Below are positions 1-11,707 of a stretch of DNA of 64,000 nt, piece after piece. Under the pieces are notes generated by a model. That model ran no database searches and was not told the origin of the DNA. It saw only the letters and a list, made by a program, of their open reading frames with translations. Source of the stretch: Cordia subcordata (lineage: Eukaryota; Streptophyta; Magnoliopsida; Boraginales; Cordiaceae); the NCBI GenBank assembly GCA_028554755.1, contig JAPTOF010000012.1, forward strand, positions 2,808,501 to 2,872,500. The letters run 5' to 3'. The position numbers and the translations under genes were made by a program. Within the stretch, counting starts at the first letter, position 1. The number at the start of each line of letters is the position of its first letter.

Positions 1-2311
1 ATTTACACTCGCAAATCTTCAATCAATATTAAACAGATAGAAAATAAAAAATTAAAAGTCAAAAGAAAAAAGTAAAAAATTTAAAATACAAATGTTTTTT
101 CTTTTTTCATTTTTAACTCTTTTTCACCAAAAAATAGATGTAGTTTTATTGGATGATTAACTTTTTCTCTCAATTATGTTAAAAAAGCAAATAAATTAAA
201 ATATAGTGATAAAAATAAAAAAATGATTGAACAAATAATGCTATGTTTTATCGTTGATCAAAAGATAAAGAATATTTTAGTTTACGTTAATATTGTATAA
301 AAATAATTGTCACGTATAAGTTTAAATTTATGCCAAACTAAAGAACAAGTGTATTTTGATTAATTGAATTGATTTTTATAGTATTCTAATTTATTTTAAA
401 ATAATTTTACCAAATATATCAAATAAGATAGTTATTCCATTTTAGCTTCTTTATAGTTTTAACCAAACATAAGAAAAAGATAAAGTATTTGATGGTTATT
501 CTGCCTTGAATTCTTTTCTGCCTTGAATGACTATTCCTTTTAAAACCATTCCATCATACCAAACGAGCCGTAAAGATCATGGCATGGTTCAGGGAACTCT
601 TAGTCATGAAAATTGGAAACTGGACTTCATTTCTTAGCCTTCTTTCTTTTAATTTTTTCAATTAAAAATTAATTTTAGACAGAGTCATATCCAATCCACC
701 TCAAAATTAAAGAGTGTAACGTTACATATATGCTTTAGACTACTAAGGGCCCAGATACCATTTATAGTCTGAGAACATATGTACAAAATTAAAATATTTT
801 ATCTCGACAATTGACTAATTGATTATTCTACTCTCAACCTTTAGAAGGATAATTTGTTTTGCAGTTGTACTAGAAGTTTTGTTGACCTTTCGAGATTATT
901 GGCTTAGGATCATGTGCTTGCCACCTCTAACACATGGGGTGGATCCGGTTTTGCAATGTGCTAAATCAAGCATCGATCCCATATATAGAAAGATGGAAAC
1001 TTTGGGGCAGAATTTCATGAAGTCTACTGAATGATACACCAGCGATGAATATAATTGGCCAATATGATTATATTCCTTACCTCATAAAACACTTTTAACA
1101 CCATAAAGAAAACACGTCTATTTGACATATCCAAAAAAGTCGCACTACGCATATATGAATCTCCCTTCTATGAATTTGTGCGCAATATTGCAACTCATAT
1201 GAAGTGTCAAGCTCGTGTGTGTGTGTCTATATATATATATGTATGTATGTATGTATTGTAACGCTTATAGAGCCTCAAAATGTCTACAATGAAGATTATT
1301 GGACTTTTGAGAGAGAAAAAAATTCCTTTTTCCAAAGGGTATCAACAATATTAAAGCGGTCCACCACTAGAGCATGAAGTATTCTTTGAATGCATAGTGG
1401 TCCGCCCTTACTCTTTCTAAACGAGGTGAAACTTATGATTAAGTCTTAGACCATGGTTGAGCATGACATGGAAATCTCTTTGGTCATTATGGTATCATTT
1501 ATTCTTCCATTCCAGCTAAATGGCCCGTTCACTCCCTTATCTTACCTTCATTATATAACATTCCTAAGATAAGCCTTTGAACGGAATATGGCCATAACAA
1601 CATAATTAACATTATGAAATTATAAGAAAATTCAAATTTTCCCGTAGGAGTAGTTACTAGCTTACGCATACACGTGTAATGTGTTGAAGCAAATATGACC
1701 ATTTGTGAAGGTTGAAGTATTTGAATTATTGACTATATATATTAGTGGTCCATGGAGATAACATATCTTGTTCGCACCTTATCCGCGAAATAGGTGGAGA
1801 GGCCACTTGATACATATACATAATCTACGAACCGTAATTTGAATGGGATGTGAGTAAGCTTCTTGTTCTCAATAATTTTCGTTTGATATTCTGTAAATGT
1901 AACTTATTTATTGTGATTCATAAGGTACATAAACGAATAAGAGTCCATTTTTCACTTGTTTATGCAACATGATACACTCTTAGTGCTAGTATAGTATATA
2001 TACAAGAAACTTCACCATGAATAGGATTCCATTTCCAAGTTCACATGTGACTTTTCTTGATTTAACTTGTTATAAGAACATGATCATCAATGGCAAATAC
2101 GGCAAATATTACCATTTAATGCAAAACTTTTAGGGGCACTATTATATCAACACCCACAGTAGTGCAAGATACAGATCTCTTCCCTATGTAACCAAATTTT
2201 CTTCTTACAACTAAGAAAAGTCACGATATATAGAAAATAGTCTCAATCATTTGAGCTACCACTAATCGCTAAAAGCTCGGCTTGCTAGGGTCTACAATCT
2301 ATCTATCTATA
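1..2311. other. AT-rich intergenic DNA, no supported gene
   Basis: I see no coding region I can support. The longest open stretch (819-1034, 71 codons) matches no family I recognise. A short TG/TA/TATG microsatellite lies near 1216-1256. The rest is AT-rich plant intergenic sequence. Confidence 0.6.
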
Positions 2312-2961
2312 TCTATGTATAATATAAAGTAATGTTTTTGTCTTTTTAATATATGCCACATGTCATTATATCATACATTTTTCCCTCAAAAAAGCTTGAG
2401 TCTATCACATTCATATGGAAAAATTCCCTAATTAAATTTATTCCATATATGTGTTTCTTTCCCCTTTCATATCATTCTATTTACTTTATTTTAATTTTTC
2501 AAGTTTATTTGATTTTATAAAAATATAAAAAATTGTAATTTATATTAAAAATTCGCTACAAGATTTACTTTTACCAAATATGGCTATATTTTATCATTAA
2601 ATGCAATATAAAATTTGACTATCAATAAAAAAATAGAAAATACTCATTTTTGGGGTACTACACGGGTATAATATAACATATTTTTTGTTACATATCATAT
2701 CTTATTTTCTACTTATCTAATAAAGCAGATATTATTTGAATTTCCAAATTTTATGTGATATTTTAATTACAAATAATTTATTAATTATTAGATAATTACT
2801 ATCCAAACTCTTCTCTTTATTTTTGTTATCGAGAAAATTTGGCTTCTATTCAAAATTAGATATTCAAATTTTAATTTTTCTTCATGGTTAACTATATAGA
2901 TTTTGCATTTCTAATATAAATATATGTCTATACTTTAGAGGTTAAAAATAAAGTTCTTTTT

Positions 2962-3004
<43 letters not shown>

Positions 3005-3466
3005 ACATAATATTTCTAAATTTATGTTATAGTACTTAACTCCATCTTTAAAAATAATAAAATTTAGTATTTTATTAAATTCTAACATACTCAAGCCTGT
3101 AGTTCACCCTACATATGGATTAACTTTATCTTTTTTTTTCTTTTATAATCCCTATACATAATATTTTCCTTCAAAATTTGTCCAATTTCAAAATACTTAT
3201 TAGTTAATTCGTTTAACCATAGACAATAGTTAAAAAATTGATATGATCTTTATTAATTAGTTATTTTCAAAACATATTATTTTATATGATCAATTATTTT
3301 TTAGGATAATCACACTGCCACTTAATATATTTTATTATTTATAAATATATATTTCTTTTAGTGTTTATTATTTAATTTCTTATAATATTTTATTTTTTGT
3401 TTTTTGAAAAATTATTTTTACATTTTAATAAAATTTATCCTGTGCATTGTAGGGGTGTAAATCTAA
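2312..3466 (+). mobile_element. Candidate non-autonomous Helitron (about 1.15 kb)
   Basis: The left end reads TCTATGTATAATATAAAG after an A, resembling the 5' end of plant Helitrons, and GCCACATGTCAT follows about 45 bases in, a phrase also seen (as GCCACGTGTCAT) in the candidate starting at 4250. The right end has a weak stem (CCTGTGCATTGTAGGGG) a few bases before CTAA followed by T, fitting the CTRR-T rule. There is no target duplication, as expected for Helitrons. No Rep/helicase coding is visible. The 3' hairpin is degenerate, and an (AT)n tract lies inside at 2965-2999. The boundaries are inferred from termini only. Confidence 0.4.
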
Positions 3467-4652
3467 TTACTATTAAAATATGATTTAAGTTAATTAAGTG
3501 CAAGATCAATTTCAAGAAAATTAAATTCTTAAATTATCTAAACTTGATATATGATTGGTAAAGTATGACATTTTGGAGCATTAATTGCTTGAAATAGTTA
3601 TAGTTAAATTACTAATACTAGTCAAATATACCTCCATTTAAAGTTTCAAACGGGACCTTACCAATCCTGCATATACTAATTAATAGTAATGATATGATGT
3701 AATCTTATAACTTACCACAGCTTGTGTAGAATGCCTAAACTCCTATCTTAAACTAATATTGATTACCTTCTATATAAATTGTGGAGCAAAGGTAAGAGTA
3801 GTAAATAATCAATGAATTCATTCTTTATACTTTTCTCTTTCTTTATGTGCACGATGGAGTTATCAAGTGAGCTACTCCAAATCTTGACAAACAAAAAAAA
3901 AAACTCTCCAAACCACACAAGACAAAGAGTGAAACATTTACAGAAATCAAGATTTTTTTAAATAATATTTTAATTTACGAAAGAGATTTGATCATTACAT
4001 GTTAAATTATCGATATATTTATAATAGAAACAAATATAAATAGTTAAAATTATTGAATCTCGTTCTCATATTATAATATATAATACGTTATCTTGGCCCA
4101 AAATTCACACCCTTGTTTCCATAATTAATAGACTACCATAAAATTGTAATGGGTGCCAAAGGCAGGATATATAGAATATTCAGCAAATCACACTAAATCA
4201 CGAAGGCTTAATGAAAAAAAAAAAAAGAAATATTACCTATAATTATCTATCTATACTATATATTAAAACAGAACCCGTTGCACCATTTTCATTCCCTCTA
4301 TTTTCTACTTTTCATGTATTACTGCCACGTGTCATTCCAATATGTCCACTTGAAAGAAAAATGTATTAGTGTTAATCAAGTTTATATATGGTAAAAGATC
4401 AATAAAATCTAATTATAATTCATTGTAATTAGTATTGATTAAATTTATATATGGTAAAAGATCAATAAATTTAATATGGCAAGGGTGTTTTCATTAATTA
4501 AAATAGTACTCAATTTATTTTGAGAATTATATTTATTAGTTGAGAAAAAATATATATTGTTAAGAGAGGATAAGTTTCTAGGTGGGAAAAAATTAAACAA
4601 TATAATGACACATGGTAGAGCTAACTAGGCATGGATTCCGCTTTATAATACA
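3467..4652. other. AT-rich intergenic DNA with a second Helitron-like 5' end at 4250
   Basis: No gene is visible. At 4250 the sequence TCTATACTATATATTAAAAC follows an A, and GCCACGTGTCAT lies about 70 bases on; this looks like a Helitron 5' end in plus orientation. No convincing 3' hairpin follows, although the ACTAGT at 4652-4657 could be a terminus shared tail to tail with the next element. Confidence 0.35.
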
Positions 4653-4975
4653 CTAGTGTGACACCCTTGCAATGCATAGGGACGACATATGTGATTGGAT
4701 ATATTAAAATTATAGAGTTTTTGCATCGTACTAAATAGTTATTGAAACAATTATATACTATGGAATTAATAAAATAATGATCGATATATATAGAGAAAGG
4801 GCATAATATTCATTAACTTAAAATGTTTAATACAGGAATGGAACTAAATAAATGATAAAAAATGACCTAAAAATGGGGATATTTAATTGATAAGTAATTA
4901 TGAAAAGTTTGTCATACAGAGCACCACTTGACAGTATGAAATTACAATTTATTTTGCTTTATTATATAATATAAA
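4653..4975 (-). mobile_element. Non-autonomous Helitron, 323 bp, same family as 50324-50657
   Basis: Read on the minus strand, the element starts TTTATATTATATAATAAAGC, which differs from the start of the 50324 copy (TCTATACTATATAATAAAGC) by two C-to-T changes. It ends with the stem CCCTATGCATTGCAAGGG, a short spacer and CTAG, followed by T. The interiors align over their length, for example the shared stretches ATGACAA, ATAATTACTTATCAATTAA and TCATTTATTTAGTT. The two lengths, 323 and 334 bp, agree. No coding capacity. The A-T insertion site and absence of target duplication fit Helitrons. Confidence 0.65.
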
Positions 4976-7962
4976 TATAAATTAGCTTTTATCCCATGCC
5001 TGCGGTGAGTTTTATAATAACCTTAAAAAGAAGATTATTGTTATTTATAAACAATGAATATTAATAAGAATTATAAATCTGGAGACACAATAAAGTAATA
5101 GGGTAATTAGAAAAGAAAGATATATTAGTATAGATATAAATTTTTTATATTTAAATTATGTAAATATCAAAATTTGTATATCGCATGAAAGGCACTCTAG
5201 TGTGTCATAAAAGTGCAACTAGTTGGTAGTTAAAGTTGTAGCCACGATACACAGCCGAAGAAAACATCTCGTGATTTGAACTCCATTCGCTTTAAAGCAC
5301 GTAATCTCACATTGCTATGTATTATATATATATGCTCAAGTATTTATATTCAATTGTAGCGTTGTAAAGAAATAGAACATGGTAATCCATGTAGATTTTG
5401 CCCTTTAAATACCTCAAGGAGTTACTTTAGTGGCAAATTTTAAGGTGTAGAAACTTGTTTAGTTTAAGAGTTCAAATCAGTCAAGAAGTTCCATAAGCCC
5501 TGTGCTTAACTGATAAATCAAACCATATCGCATTTCTTATATGCATGGCTATTTCTCTTTGAGTTTCAATTTTAGTACGATTGAAAGACTTTTCAAAAAT
5601 ACTTTTGTCACGAAAAATAAAAGGAAAAAAAAAATGTTCATAGCCCTTTGAACTATATAATTTTGGAAAGTAAACATGAAGCCGAAACTGAAAACCAGGA
5701 GGAGAACCTACTCTTTTCTTTTATCTTTTCCACTTTGTTTGCCATGTTAGGATTTCTGAAAGCACTTTATTTTTGTTAGCTAATTCAGCTGCATGACAGA
5801 GTGTTTATAGCAGGTCGGTTTCTTGATGAGTTGGTTCTAAAAATGCCTCTTTTTTCATGGCTTATGCAATCCCATGATACTTTCTTTTAGGCATTCCGTG
5901 GAGAATAGCTTATAATATAAATGAACAATAAGCATGTCAAGGAGTGGAGGAATACTGCATCCCCTTGAACTAATATTTTCTATAGGTACGGTGAGCTTTA
6001 CACGAAATTACATTTCGTAATTTATATCTTCATTTTTCTTTAAATCGTTATTTTTCTTTGTTATGTTTGACTTTGTTATCATAAAGTTAAAAGAGTCTAA
6101 GCTCAAGGATAAATGCATTGACACTTGAGTGGGACTTATATACTATTAGCACTGATTTACTAAACACAAAATTGAGATACCCCGTATGTATAGTCTCAAT
6201 TTCTTTGCAAAACCTAAGAATATACAAATTAAAACCAAAGCTTGAGCCTGTATTTGCAGTGCTTATAAGCAACTAGAATAAAAGCAACCCTTGCATGCTT
6301 TTTATAAAAGTTGATTACAATTAAGCATTCGAAATAAGCACAGCCAGACAGGCACTTAGTCTAGAACCGAAGAAAAGCAGAAACGAAGCAAAGAGAATTG
6401 TTGGTCCTTCTTACCAGCAACATGGAACAAAACCCCATTATTCCTTTTTAAGCTGAAATGAACGCCTCAAATTTCTTTTGGCCAGCATTATGTCAACAAT
6501 TATCTTTTTCCAAGCCAAAACAAAGGGAAGAGTTTTCTATTTACTCAACTTCATCTAATATTTTCGCATTTCATTGTAGCCTGAGAGGTTCTTGTGCATT
6601 TGTAAAGAATCTTAAACTGAGGTGTAAGATATAGAAGACTATGATACCTAATATACTCGGTTAATTTTTCGTAAAGACAAATAGCGGAAGTTTTCTGCGC
6701 TCTAATGTCCTTAGGTTCTATTGCTACTTCCACATTTTATCAGGATAAGAGAATTTCATGCTATCAGTCATCTTTTAGCTTTGCTTATATATGTCCATAT
6801 ATATTGCAGCAAAGAAATGGCTACAATGGTGAATTTTTACATTATCAATTTCACACAATAATGGATTAACATGCTAGCTATGCATAACTGCTCACCGGTA
6901 TTTGGGAAGTATACGGTATATGAACATGTTTGCACTGTAATTACGTCGAAGGACTGCAACATATGTGGCTATCAGTCTTCGAACTGTTCCTGTGCTTATG
7001 AAATTTCCGGTTATCTGAGAGATCTAACTATCTGCTTGCTGAAACATTACAAGACAAAACAAAGAGAGAGATATTGTTAATCGCCAAAAAGAAGCTCCTA
7101 TATAGCAGTAACTATTTATTCAATAAATATCTGATAATGATATTCAATTGTAAAAGATTATCACAGGCAAATTAGTATAACTGTACAAAGCTGGGGCCTG
7201 AGATGATGAAGATATTACTTAAAACAAGAAAGCAAAACAACAGTGGCAGCCGAATCCAAGCATTTGTAAGAGAGTCTAATAAGAAGGGTGAAAAGCTGTT
7301 TGCAGTTGACGAGGCGTATATCTAGCCAGTAATATATAGAAGAATTATGTAAGAATATTGAAAATCTCATTATAATTCATCAACAAAATTCAGAGATACT
7401 TCGGAGAATAGGTCCCTCTGACCCTGTGTTACAAATGGACTTGTCTTCCATTCTTGTTTAGTTTCAAGCAGATGAGGGATCTCCCTCCTCACCTTTTGTA
7501 CATTTGTTCATTGAGTTGAATGCAAAGATTACTTGCTGACTTAGCCGGAAAAAGAAATTCAGCATTAAGGGAAATTATAGACGTAAGAATGCATCGTTAA
7601 TCAGCACAGTTGTACGTCCTTAAAAGCTGAAGACGGGGGGATACATACAACATATTTCAGATCTCCATATCTTAGGATAGTGATATAAGCATATTAGAGT
7701 TCATTTAACACTCATATTGTCATCAAATATTTACCTTTCACCAATAAACCTTATTAGATTGCATAGCTTATCAGCGCAATGATATAAACTTACATCTAAC
7801 TGGTATGTAAAATTCTGCACTCTGCAGAACTCACAAGAAATCACTAGTTTCTAGTTTCACTTCCACTCCTTCCCCAATCTTAACCATGTGGCAGTATGTG
7901 AAACTGCGTCAGGTTGAAAACTAATGCCAAAACAAGCCCATCATCAGAAAGGCAGTGAAACC
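4976..7962. other. Intergenic DNA, no supported gene
   Basis: I find only short open stretches (longest about 69 codons at 6871-7080) with no recognisable family. Part of the right end (about 7400-7960) probably belongs to the 3' untranslated region of the tetraspanin gene on the minus strand, whose stop codon I place at 7963-7965. Confidence 0.5.
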
Positions 7963-10449
7963 TCACTGGGGAAAACCATACAGCATTCATGATCCAAGAA
8001 ATGGAATTGACAAGATAAATTAGTGACCTTAGAGGGTAACCATTCAAAAGAAGCCGGCAATCAAAATTAACCAAGTTGATAACCATGTTCAGTAGTCACT
8101 CTCTTTCTTTTTGTCATTAGGTAAGAACATATATAGTACCTTGCCGTCGATTTTTATATTCCATGAGTCATTCTTAAGCCCGTATAGAGAATCACAGCCT
8201 GCATATTTAGGTGGAGGCCTTAAAAATGGCACTCTCTCTGGAGTATAATCATCATCAATCTCATAGTAGTATCTCTCAGAATATGGTCCTAATGCTTTGA
8301 GAATCATTGATAATAGCAAACTGAGCCCCTGCATAAAATTCCACTTGGGAGTTATCTGACTCTGAGTGAGAGCTGTATCCATGTGAGTGCATGCTTCTGT
8401 ATGAGTGAGTGAGGGAGTGAGTGAGAGCTGTATCAATGTGAGTGCGCGAGGGAGGGAGGGAAGGAGGGAGCACCTGTACAGCGACAACCAACAAGCCAAT
8501 CCATTTGCACATCCCGAAATTCTCCTTGACGAAGTTGGTGAACTCATCAAAATTTCCAGTTATGTCATCCGGGAAGTCCTGATAAGTCAGACTAGATGAG
8601 GACTAGCAACCACAAATGTGCTAAGCTATTTATTTGATAAACGTAAACCAAACTAAGCTTTATCTTTCCATACTGAATGAAAGATGGAAAAATTAAATTG
8701 TTATGTTATACCTGCTCCCAGTTGTGGTTGAACATAACGTCTGCTGCCACAGCAGCTTCGATCATGAGAAGCAAAAACACAAGTATATTGTACTTTACAA
8801 GATCAAGGCCAACATGGGTATCAGCACATATAATTTCTTGAAGACACAGTGCTCTATGATGCCAAAATTTAACTAAAAGCACTTCAACATATCAACATAC
8901 TAGCAATACATTCAACTAGTAACATAATCATCTGAGGCCTGCATCACAATGTGGTCCACCTATGAAGCCATAACAAGAAAAAATAGAAGGGTATTCTTTG
9001 AAATGTTAACATTTTTTGCTAATGCAATGCAGGTCTCAATCTTTCACGGAAATTCACAACTACTGCAGTAGCCAACAATTCGTCCAAAAGAAGAACATTT
9101 AGCAAGAAAGGGGGCAATTCAACGGATGATTAACTTGCAATCCATTGAATCACTGAGAGGATACAAAAGAGAGGCAGCATCCATTTGCAGTCTCAGCAGC
9201 AATATGACCTGAGCATGTGATCAAACACATACTGGCCCCTACACCTAGAAAAGTGAAAATGAACCTGCATTTTAAAAGGAAAATATAAGGTCAAAGATTG
9301 GTATGCAGATATCTGGAGAAAACCTCAAATATCATTTTACAGAAAAACGATTCAGTTTGAGGGGAAAAAAATTCGATGTTTTCTATTTTAAGATTTTCAT
9401 AATCTAAGAAAAGCAATCCTATATCCCAACAACTTACTCTGGAAGCAAAACTAGCCTAACACCCATATCTATACTCTCACGGAAGGATTACTGTCAAAAT
9501 TTCCTCACTAAGAACACAATTCTTAACTCCAGCATACATTAGAAACAGATTTAGTAGTACTCTCATATTTCCAAATTGAATACTTATGATATTATATTTC
9601 CATTTCTACCTCTTAATGTCCCTGCCAGATCAAATAAAGGCCTTCAGTTTCAAACTGACAGTCCATAGTTATAACTACCATTATAAAGTTCATAATAAGT
9701 AAATCAACTGAAACCGAAGGAGTATTATCATAATCACCATTATACAGTTGATAATAAGTAAATTTCCTAAATATTGGGTCAGAGAGGCGCAGAGATCCAT
9801 TCTCAATAGGCTTCATAAATTTTTACTTTGTAACTATTTATTACGAATTCGAACAGCGGAATAGCCTATAATCGACCCTTCTCCAAATTTCACAAATTGC
9901 TTAGTCCAGTGCACCAAAACCAAAAACCAACTGCTCTTCAAATTATGGCTTTACTTGCAGGTCATTAACCGCAACATCAAATAACCCTACCCGGCTACCG
10001 GCAAACAACCCCACCCCCCACCCCACACCAAAAAACCCCCCAAAAAGGAAAGGGTAAAAAGAAAAAAGAGAATGAAATTTAAAAACAGAAAGAACTGGAA
10101 ATGAATTAAATATAAAAATGCAGCATTCATGGAAAACAAATATTTTATTGACCCACGTCTAGGAAAACAAAAGTATTTAACTTCTCATATGCATGATACA
10201 TGATACATGATACATATTAATGAACACACAGACATATACATATACATATACATATACATAGACAGAAGGAGAGTAGTACCAAGGGGCAGGGGCATCAGGG
10301 TAAGGTGGTGGGCCCAAATGCTTATGCCAAACCCTAAACATCCAACATGCATATAGTATCATTGCTATCCCTACCATTAGCATTCCTGAATTCACCATCT
10401 TCAGCAATGCCCGAATGCAACTCCTTCCCATTTGCTTCTGGGCCCCCAT
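7963..10449 (-). CDS. Tetraspanin-19/TOM2A-like four-TM protein, six exons
   Basis: Exons on the minus strand: 10449-10280, 9264-9165, 8792-8712, 8578-8474, 8328-8140 and a last exon from 7965 that begins with the stop codon. All introns are GT-AG, and the joined product is 215 residues, near the roughly 220 usual for this clade. Visible are TM1 (about residues 20-40, [14 protein letters not shown]), TM2 with [15 protein letters not shown] at its end, TM3 ([19 protein letters not shown]), and TM4 beginning [12 protein letters not shown], then a polar, proline-rich tail. These match the plant tetraspanin-18/19/20 (tobamovirus multiplication 2A) group, which are membrane organisers of the endomembrane system and tonoplast. 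If the last donor is not used, translation reads on from residue 215 through 16 more codons to a stop at 8089. Two in-frame ATGs (10449, 10431) are possible starts; the second gives [10 protein letters not shown], closer to the family. Confidence 0.88.
8345..8470 (-). repeat. ACTC/CTCC-type microsatellite in tetraspanin intron 4
   Basis: Intron 4 of the tetraspanin gene holds two related GAGTGAGAGCTGTATC units and runs of GAGTGAGTGAGG and GGAGGGAGGGAAGG. The second unit ends right beside the splice donor of exon 4. The tract opens a reading frame in the intron that is not a separate gene. Confidence 0.7.
10228..10260 (+). repeat. TACATA hexamer microsatellite beside the exon 1 donor
   Basis: About five tandem ATACAT units lie in tetraspanin intron 1, close to the exon 1 splice donor at 10279-10278. 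TGATACATGATACATGATACAT precedes them on the plus strand. Confidence 0.7.
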
Positions 10450-10487
10450 TCACCAGCCCAACCGAAATTCAATTTCAATTTTTTGAC

Positions 10488-10554
10488 AACCCTAACCCTA
10501 GGTATCACAAACCAAATCTATATTTTTTTTTAAATTCCTTCTAGGGTTAGGGTT
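10488..10554. promoter_or_regulatory. Inverted pair of telo-box motifs upstream of the tetraspanin start
   Basis: AACCCTAACCCTAG at 10488-10501 and its exact reverse complement CTAGGGTTAGGGTT at 10541-10554 face each other 39 bases apart, 40-105 bases upstream of the tetraspanin ATG. Telo-boxes (AAACCCTAA-type) are common in plant promoters and 5' leaders and bind Myb-like TRB proteins. The inverted arrangement could also fold as a 14-bp stem in the transcript. Confidence 0.6.
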
Positions 10555-10954
10555 AGAAACTAACCCCAAACGCAGAGATTATCAGTTTTCCTTTTTTTAA
10601 TCATATTTTAATGATTTCCATAATTTGGATTACCGATTCAGATTTAACTATCATGGTCTAATCAAATGAATGAATAGATATTTGTAACCAAACATTTTCC
10701 GTATGCTAAGGTAAGCCATGAGGCACAATGTTTAACTTCCGGTTTCCCTTATTGACTTTTGTTATCTTTTTCCGGATTTAGATACTCTCGTATGATAATA
10801 ACATTATAAACTAAATTTAACCATAGTAAACTATTTATATACCCCTACATAACTATGATAAAATAATATGAACAATTAAACAAACTAAATTACTCCTGTA
10901 AAGGTGTTCACGAGCTCAATGGTACCTGTACCATCAAAAGATGGTCATTAAAGA

Positions 10955-11027
10955 GTTGCTGTGGTGTAGTGGTTATCACGTTAGTCTTACACACTAAAGG
11001 TCCCCAGTTCGATCCTGGGCAGCAACA
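10955..11027 (+). tRNA. tRNA-Val, anticodon UAC
   Basis: The acceptor strands GTTGCTG (10955-10961) and CAGCAAC (ending 11026) pair fully. The D-arm contains GTGTAGTGGTTATCAC, the anticodon stem TTAGT/ACTAA encloses the loop CTTACAC with anticodon TAC, and the T-arm is CCCAGTTCGATCCTGGG. No intron and no encoded CCA (ATTG follows), as for a nuclear gene. Box A (TGGTGTAGTGG) and box B (GTTCGATCC) are intact, so it should be transcribed by Pol III. Confidence 0.93.
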
Positions 11028-11064
11028 TTGTCAAGCTTGTAAGGCCTTTTTGTGTTTGAGCATC

Positions 11065-11456
11065 TTCATTCTTCACCTCTAGTTTGCTTTTTGATATTAT
11101 AATCTGCAACAATCAAAAATCAGGTACCTTTAGTGTGTAAACAGCTTATAAGCATTAACCAGCTGAGGTTGGTTTTCACCCATCACTCCATGCATCACCA
11201 TAATCCAACTATTTTCATAGGAATTCTATACATCATTGTTTAATATTGCATCACTTTGCAGATTCATTCTTCACCTCTAGTCTGCTTTTTGATGCTATAA
11301 TCTGCAACAATCAAAAATCAGGGAATGAGAAAACAGCTTACAAGCATTAACCAGCTGAGCTGAGTTTTCACCCATCACTCCATGCATCACCATAATCCAA
11401 CTACTTTCATAGGGACTCTATACATCATTGTTTAATATTGCATCACTTTGCAGATT
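11065..11456 (+). repeat. Two-copy tandem duplication, period about 198 bp
   Basis: Copy 1 (11065-11262) and copy 2 (11263-11456) share long nearly identical stretches, for example TTCATTCTTCACCTCTAG at each start and CACCCATCACTCCATGCATC in the middle. It lies just downstream of the tRNA-Val and 250 bases beyond the end of the GNAT gene. No function is apparent; it may be within or near the 3' end of that gene. Confidence 0.85.
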
Positions 11457-11707
11457 ATTTTGTCAACTTAATCGACCTGAAAATCACGGGTTCCAGTTAT
11501 GGAAATAGTCTCTCAAAAATTTACACATTAAGACAGTGTACAATAGAGGCAAAGTGCACTTGGGACTCCACAACAGAAAAGGGACAGAAAATTACTCTTA
11601 TGAACTCTCATTCAACTCCAGAAACCGCAAAATTCTTGCGTCATTGATGATTGTTACACTTGTGATGCACAACAACAAAATCTCAATGAATCTAAAAGTC
11701 TATTCTT

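Noticed and set aside
819..1034. 71-codon open frame near the left end
   Set aside because: No recognisable motif, no splice or promoter context, and length expected by chance in 64 kb.
4976..5134. TCTATACTAATATATC (minus, 5134) as the 5' end of the first Helitron
   Set aside because: Alignment with the 50.3-kb copy puts the 5' end at 4975, giving matching lengths.
8405..8599. Plus-strand open frame across tetraspanin exon 4
   Set aside because: Antisense shadow of exon 4 and the intronic GAGT repeat; the minus strand carries the conserved tetraspanin residues.
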